This document shows, in pieces, positions 22,490-25,825 of a stretch of 25,825 nt of DNA. Origin of the DNA: UBA668 sp031413415 (GTDB taxonomy: Bacteria; Actinomycetota; Acidimicrobiia; Acidimicrobiales; Ilumatobacteraceae); assembly GCA_031413415.1 (NCBI GenBank), contig JANOET010000158.1, positions 1 through 25,825 of the forward strand, read 5' to 3'. The notes below the pieces were generated by a model that saw nothing but the letters and a program-made list of their open reading frames with translations, did no database searches and was not told the origin of the DNA. A program made the translations under genes and the position numbers. Numbering within the stretch: the stretch's first letter is position 1; every line of letters begins with the position of its first letter.

Positions 22490-24400
22490 ATGAGAGTGCA
22501 CGGACCGGAGCGGTTGGCGGGGCAGGGGTTGAATGCGCAACAGGCCGAGTCGGGCGACCGTGCCATCGCGGCGTTGCTCACCGACCCGGTCGTCGGCCAG
22601 CAGGTCGACCTGGTGCTCACCTGGCGCGGCGACGACGCCGAGACCGGTGCCTACGAGGTGTGGTCCTCTCGTGGCATGGTCCGTTTCCGGCGACAGGTCG
22701 ACGATCGTGGCCAGTGGCACTTCGACATCGTCGAGGTCCTCGGGCAGAACCCCATCGAGCAGCAGGACCCGCTCGCACTGAACACGTTGGCGCTCGAGTG
22801 CGCTGCATCCGAGGCGTCGGGATTCGCCGCAGCGGACCCCGCCACGCGCTTCATCGCCCCACAGCACCAGACCTACCCGTTCGGCTACGAGCGAGTTGCA
22901 CAGCTGTTCGATTCACCACACGCACCCGACCTCGCGGTGTCTCCTCGCGACTGGTGCTCGGGAAGTCAGCCCGGCACCCATGGCGCGCTGCACGTCCGCC
23001 AGGCTCGCGCCCCACTGTGGTTCAGCGGTCCAGGCGTGCGCGTCGGTCGCCACGACCTCGCCGCGCGTTCCATCGACATTGCGCCCACATGCCTGGCTGC
23101 GCTCGGCTTTCCCAAGGTCGAGGGCGTCGATGCCACTGGAGCGCCGTCGTCCGACGTCTACCTCGCCCGCCAGGACGGCCGACCGGTCGATGAGGTCCTC
23201 GACCTCGCCGCCGGCCGCCCCGCCCGGCTGTACGTGTTCCTGATGGACGGCATGCACCAGACCGAACTCGAGCACCGCCTCGAAGCCGACCCGCACGCGC
23301 TGTCGAATCTGCGCCGCCTGCGCGACCGTGCAGCGGTGCTCGCTGGCGGGTCGATGGTGAACTTCCCGTCCATCACGTGGCCGAGCCACACCGCCATCGT
23401 CACCGGTACGTGGTGCGGCCACCACGACGTCGTGAACCCCACGTACTACGTGCGTGACGCACGCGAGACGGTGTCGCCGCAGGGGTTGCAGATCGGTACC
23501 GAGCGCTTCGCCAACGCCGCGGTCGAGAGCCTGCACGAAGCGTTCCACCGCGTCGACCCCGACGCCCTGACGGTCGCCATCCACGCACCGTTCGGCAGGT
23601 CGGCGAAGCACGCCGTGCTCGAGGGCCGCAACCTGTGCGATCGGACGCGCGTGAAGGAGCTGACGATCGAGTTCGCCGGCGACATGAACCCGCGGTGGGT
23701 CGACGAACATCCGGCCGTCGCCAGCGAGTCGCTGGTGGACACCCGCGGCCTCGCACAGGTCATCGAGCTGTTGCGTCGCGACGACCTGCCCGCACCGGCG
23801 TTCGTCTACCACGAGCTCGCGCTCACCGACGGCGCCGGTCACGAGTACGGCCCTCACGCCGACGGGCTCGTCGACGCGCTCGTCGAGACCGATCGACGCA
23901 TTGGCCACGTCCTCGCCGAGCTCGACCGTCAGGGTCTGTTCGAGGACACGTTGTTCGTGGTGTCGGCCGACCACGGCATGGCGCCGCAGGACGTGAGCCT
24001 GCACGCCAACCCGGCGGCCCACGTCGTCGAAGCGGGTTTCGAGGCGGTGGTGGCCGAGCCGATGATCTGGCTGCGCGACGTGGCGGTGACCGCCGAGCGC
24101 AAGCCCGACAACCGCACCGGCCGCGTTGCCGTGGTCGACAACGACGCCGATCTCTCCGGAGAGTACCCACCCATCGAGGGGGCGGAGGTGACCGTCGTCG
24201 CTCATCTGCCCGGTCGTTCGGCGCGTGAACTCGCCCGCGGCCGCACGGACTCGAACGGCTTGTTCGGTTTCGCCACCCCCAGCGATCTGTCCGCCGACCA
24301 GGTGGCCATCAGCATCCACACCAAGGGCTTCAATGCCCGCCACCTGCGCCTCGACGGCGAAGCGCTCGGCTTCGACCTACGCGCCCACCTCTACACCTGA
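22490..24400 (+). CDS. Type I phosphodiesterase / nucleotide pyrophosphatase-like enzyme
   Basis: A 636-residue alkaline-phosphatase-superfamily protein. All expected two-metal ligands can be placed: D253 (VFLMDGM), nucleophile T296 (SITWPSHTA), D494 and H495 (SADHGM) for one metal, and D447, H451 (TDGAGHEYG) and H505 (SLHANPA) for the other, as in nucleotide pyrophosphatase/phosphodiesterases. An unusual N-terminal part (about 145-205, SQPGTHGALHVRQARAPLWFSGPGV...IDIAPTCLAALGFP) looks like the closing segment of a second, incomplete copy of the same fold. The C-terminus (about 563-625) resembles a carboxypeptidase-regulatory beta-sandwich (GAEVTVVA...RTDSNGLFGF). No signal peptide is seen. 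It could hydrolyse phosphodiesters or sugar-nucleotide bonds. Start ATG 22490 is supported by the TACTGT box. Its 3' end overlaps the convergent kinase gene by 10 bp. Confidence 0.8.
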   Translation: MRVHGPERLAGQGLNAQQAESGDRAIAALLTDPVVGQQVDLVLTWRGDDAETGAYEVWSSRGMVRFRRQVDDRGQWHFDIVEVLGQNPIEQQDPLALNTLALECAASEASGFAAADPATRFIAPQHQTYPFGYERVAQLFDSPHAPDLAVSPRDWCSGSQPGTHGALHVRQARAPLWFSGPGVRVGRHDLAARSIDIAPTCLAALGFPKVEGVDATGAPSSDVYLARQDGRPVDEVLDLAAGRPARLYVFLMDGMHQTELEHRLEADPHALSNLRRLRDRAAVLAGGSMVNFPSITWPSHTAIVTGTWCGHHDVVNPTYYVRDARETVSPQGLQIGTERFANAAVESLHEAFHRVDPDALTVAIHAPFGRSAKHAVLEGRNLCDRTRVKELTIEFAGDMNPRWVDEHPAVASESLVDTRGLAQVIELLRRDDLPAPAFVYHELALTDGAGHEYGPHADGLVDALVETDRRIGHVLAELDRQGLFEDTLFVVSADHGMAPQDVSLHANPAAHVVEAGFEAVVAEPMIWLRDVAVTAERKPDNRTGRVAVVDNDADLSGEYPPIEGAEVTVVAHLPGRSARELARGRTDSNGLFGFATPSDLSADQVAISIHTKGFNARHLRLDGEALGFDLRAHLYT

Positions 24401-25089
24401 CTCCCTCCGTGGGTCGCGGCGAACTGGCGGACGCGCACCCTCTCGTCGTCGCGGGTGTTCGGATCTTGCAGCCGTCGCGCGCACACGAGCGCCACCCACC
24501 GTCCGGTGTCGCCGTCGACGGTGAGGTGCTCGATGAACCCGCGAACCAGGGCGCCGCGGATGCGCCGCACCATCGGTCGCAGCAGCAACGGCACGTCGTC
24601 GGGTGAACTCGTCGCCATCAGCATCCACGTGTTCACGACGTCGGCACGCGGGTCGCCGACCATGACGTTGCTCCAGTCGATGACGACGGGACCCCGGTCG
24701 GTCAGCATCACGTTGTCGGGGTGGAGGTCGAAGTGCAGGACGGCGTCGCCATCGCTGAACCGGGGCAGGCTCAGCTCGCCCGCCGGGATGTCGTGAATGC
24801 GGGAGTGCACGGCGGCGAGTTCACGCCCGAGGGCGGCGGCGCGCCACGGCTTCGCCTTCAGCATGTCGAGCATGGTGGCGCCGTCGAGCCGCTGCATCAC
24901 CATGTCCAGACCGTCGGCGGAGAACACCTCGGGGACGGGCGCACCGCGCTCGCGCAGGTGGCGCATGGCCAGCGCCTCACGTTCCACGTGCCCTCCGCGG
25001 GAGGTGCGATAGCGGCGGAGGACTCGGCCGTCCCCGACATCGAAGACGTCGGCGGCGCGTCCACGTCCGATGAGTGGGAAGTCGGTCAC
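24391..25089 (-). CDS. Aminoglycoside-phosphotransferase-family kinase-like protein
   Basis: A 232-residue APH-fold protein. It has a glycine-rich start (GRGRAADVFDVGDGRVLRRY), the catalytic loop HFDLHPDNVML (about 144-154, HxDxxxxN) and the metal-binding IDWSN (about 163-167). Such proteins phosphorylate small molecules such as antibiotics, choline or sugars; the substrate is not known and resistance should not be assumed. GTG 25089 is chosen, with TACCCT 7 nt upstream; the longer frame upstream lies over the divergent peptidase gene. It converges with and overlaps the end of the phosphodiesterase gene by 10 bp. Confidence 0.8.
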   Translation of the reverse strand: MTDFPLIGRGRAADVFDVGDGRVLRRYRTSRGGHVEREALAMRHLRERGAPVPEVFSADGLDMVMQRLDGATMLDMLKAKPWRAAALGRELAAVHSRIHDIPAGELSLPRFSDGDAVLHFDLHPDNVMLTDRGPVVIDWSNVMVGDPRADVVNTWMLMATSSPDDVPLLLRPMVRRIRGALVRGFIEHLTVDGDTGRWVALVCARRLQDPNTRDDERVRVRQFAATHGGSQV

Positions 25090-25096
25090 ACGGCGA

Positions 25097-25102
25097 AGGG
25101 TA
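25097..25102 (-). promoter_or_regulatory. Probable -10 box of the APH-family gene (leaderless start)
   Basis: TACCCT on the minus strand ends 7 nt before GTG 25089. The divergent peptidase gene has a weaker version (TAGCAA, 25117-25122) 6 nt before its GTG, so two start sites lie back to back within ~40 bp. Confidence 0.45.
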
Positions 25103-25128
25103 CCGATCGGGCGTGATAGCAACGTGCC

Positions 25129-25656
25129 GTGACGAGTGACCCGAGCCCCACCCCGTTCCACGACCTCGACGCGTACATCGCACTGCCGCGGCTGGCCGGT
25201 CTCGCCCTCAGCCCTGACGGTTCGCGGCTGGTCACGGCGGTGAACGTCATCGGCGCCGATCGCACCGGTTCGACGAGCGCGCTGTGGGAGGTCGACCCCG
25301 CGGGCCAACGCACTCCTCGGCGACTGACGCGGAGCGCGAAGGGCGAGTCGTCGGCAGCCTTCCTGCCCAACGGATCGATGTTGTTCGTGTCCGGACGCCC
25401 CGATCCGGACGGCGCCGACGACGCACCGCCAGCGTTGTGGCTGCTCGATGCCCACGGCGGCGAAGCGCGCGTCGTGGGAAGTCGTCCCGGTGGAGTCGGC
25501 ATGGTCACCGTCGCCGCGGGTCATGGGCGGGTGGCGATGGTGTCCGGCACCATGCCGTCAGCGGTCACCGAAGGCGACGACGCGGCCCGACGCAAGGACC
25601 GCAAGGACCGCAAGGTGTCGGCCATCCTTCACGAGGGCTACCCGATCCGCTACTGG
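25129..25656 (+). CDS. S9 family prolyl oligopeptidase, N-terminal part (truncated)
   Basis: About 176 residues of the N-terminal beta-propeller of an S9 (acylaminoacyl-peptidase-like) enzyme: LDAYIALPRLAGLALSPDGSRLVTAVN, a propeller blade with LWEVDP and RRLTRSAKGESSAAFLPNGSMLFVSGR, then LWLLDAHGGEARVV. It ends at HEGYPIRYW, a stretch found in these proteins well before the catalytic domain. The frame runs on to a stop at 25776, but from 25657 the residues are unlike the family and base composition changes, so the true gene continues elsewhere. GTG 25129 has a weak -10-like box 6 nt upstream. Confidence 0.75.
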
Positions 25657-25825
25657 GCTGTTCTGGGGCATCCTTGGCCCCTTGCTAGCGTCCCTAGCTT
25701 CCCTCTCGGACTAGGTTCCCCTAACCCCTTAAAGTTAAACACTGTAAAGTATTGTAAAATAATAGCTTACACATAAATAGTATATAAAATAAGGTATTTT
25801 CACTTAATCATTGTAAGTATATGGG
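25657..25825. other. Foreign or chimeric AT-rich contig end
   Basis: After codon TGG (25654-25656) the sequence shifts first to moderate GC (25657-25735) and then to strongly AT-rich sequence with poly-A/T-like words (25736-25825), unlike the rest of the window. It contains no gene I can support and interrupts the S9 peptidase. Most likely it is an assembly or read chimera; a genuine insertion boundary is less likely. Confidence 0.75.

Noticed and set aside
20812..22620. 602-codon minus-strand frame opposite the alpha-glucosidase
   Set aside because: The plus strand has an intact GH13 enzyme with all catalytic residues; the antisense frame is a by-product of high GC and has no recognisable motif.
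22913..24343. 476-codon minus-strand frame opposite the phosphodiesterase
   Set aside because: Antisense shadow of a gene whose metal ligands are all in place on the plus strand.
24391..25089. Antibiotic resistance gene
   Set aside because: The APH fold is clear, but this family includes many kinases of other small molecules and nothing here ties it to an antibiotic.
25657..25776. C-terminal 39 codons of the S9 peptidase frame
   Set aside because: They do not resemble the family and lie in the part with changed base composition; treated as a chimera artefact.

Overview
The window is high-GC DNA with short intergenic gaps, many GTG starts and three tRNA genes. It carries a monoderm-type Tad pilus operon (no outer-membrane secretin), a PAC2 protein, a DUF2505 protein and an SCO6745-family protein. 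Together these point to an actinobacterium, probably of the Acidimicrobiia; the class is inferred from gene content, not from a search. The last ~170 bases do not belong with the rest: a peptidase reading frame breaks at about 25,656 and the sequence turns strongly AT-rich, which looks like a chimeric contig end.

Layout. (1) 1-250: the first 20 codons of a minus-strand gene resembling an integrase, a Rho-independent terminator, and tRNA-Arg(ACG), as at the edge of an integrated element. (2) 300-2,870: two minus-strand exported or membrane-anchored cell-wall hydrolases (LysM plus lysozyme-like; two peptidoglycan-binding domains plus lysozyme-like) flanking tRNA-Ser(GCT). (3) 3,026-12,045: a plus-strand Tad/Flp pilus operon with overlapping or touching genes: prepilin peptidase, CpaB/SAF protein, CpaE/TadZ-like protein, TadA ATPase, TadB, TadC, a small pilin-like protein, three TadE/TadG-like proteins, and a large membrane protein joining LysM to a winged helix and BTAD domain. 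(4) 12,050-16,830: PAC2 protein (-), DUF2505 protein (+), a thioredoxin-like selenoprotein candidate (-) with its SCO6745-family partner (-), a GNAT acetyltransferase (+), a DinB/DUF664 protein (-). (5) tRNA-Thr(TGT). (6) 17,138-24,400: plus-strand cluster of nucleotidyltransferase-like protein, GT4 glycosyltransferase, B12-type radical SAM enzyme, GH13 alpha-glucosidase and a nucleotide-pyrophosphatase-like enzyme. (7) An aminoglycoside-phosphotransferase-fold kinase (-) and a truncated S9 peptidase (+).

The most interesting item is the minus-strand gene 14,779-13,694. It reads as one thioredoxin-fold protein if the UGA at 14,431-14,429 encodes selenocysteine. The UGA lies where the first redox cysteine belongs (W-A-S-Y-U-G-C-R), and a perfect 7-bp hairpin follows it at the distance expected of a bacterial SECIS element. 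Ordinary gene calling would split this gene in two. Next in interest are the uncharacterised sugar / radical-SAM cluster and a recurring TAnnnT box 6-8 nt before start codons, which suggests leaderless transcription of many single genes.

All calls come from reading the sequence and from recalled family motifs; no database search was run.
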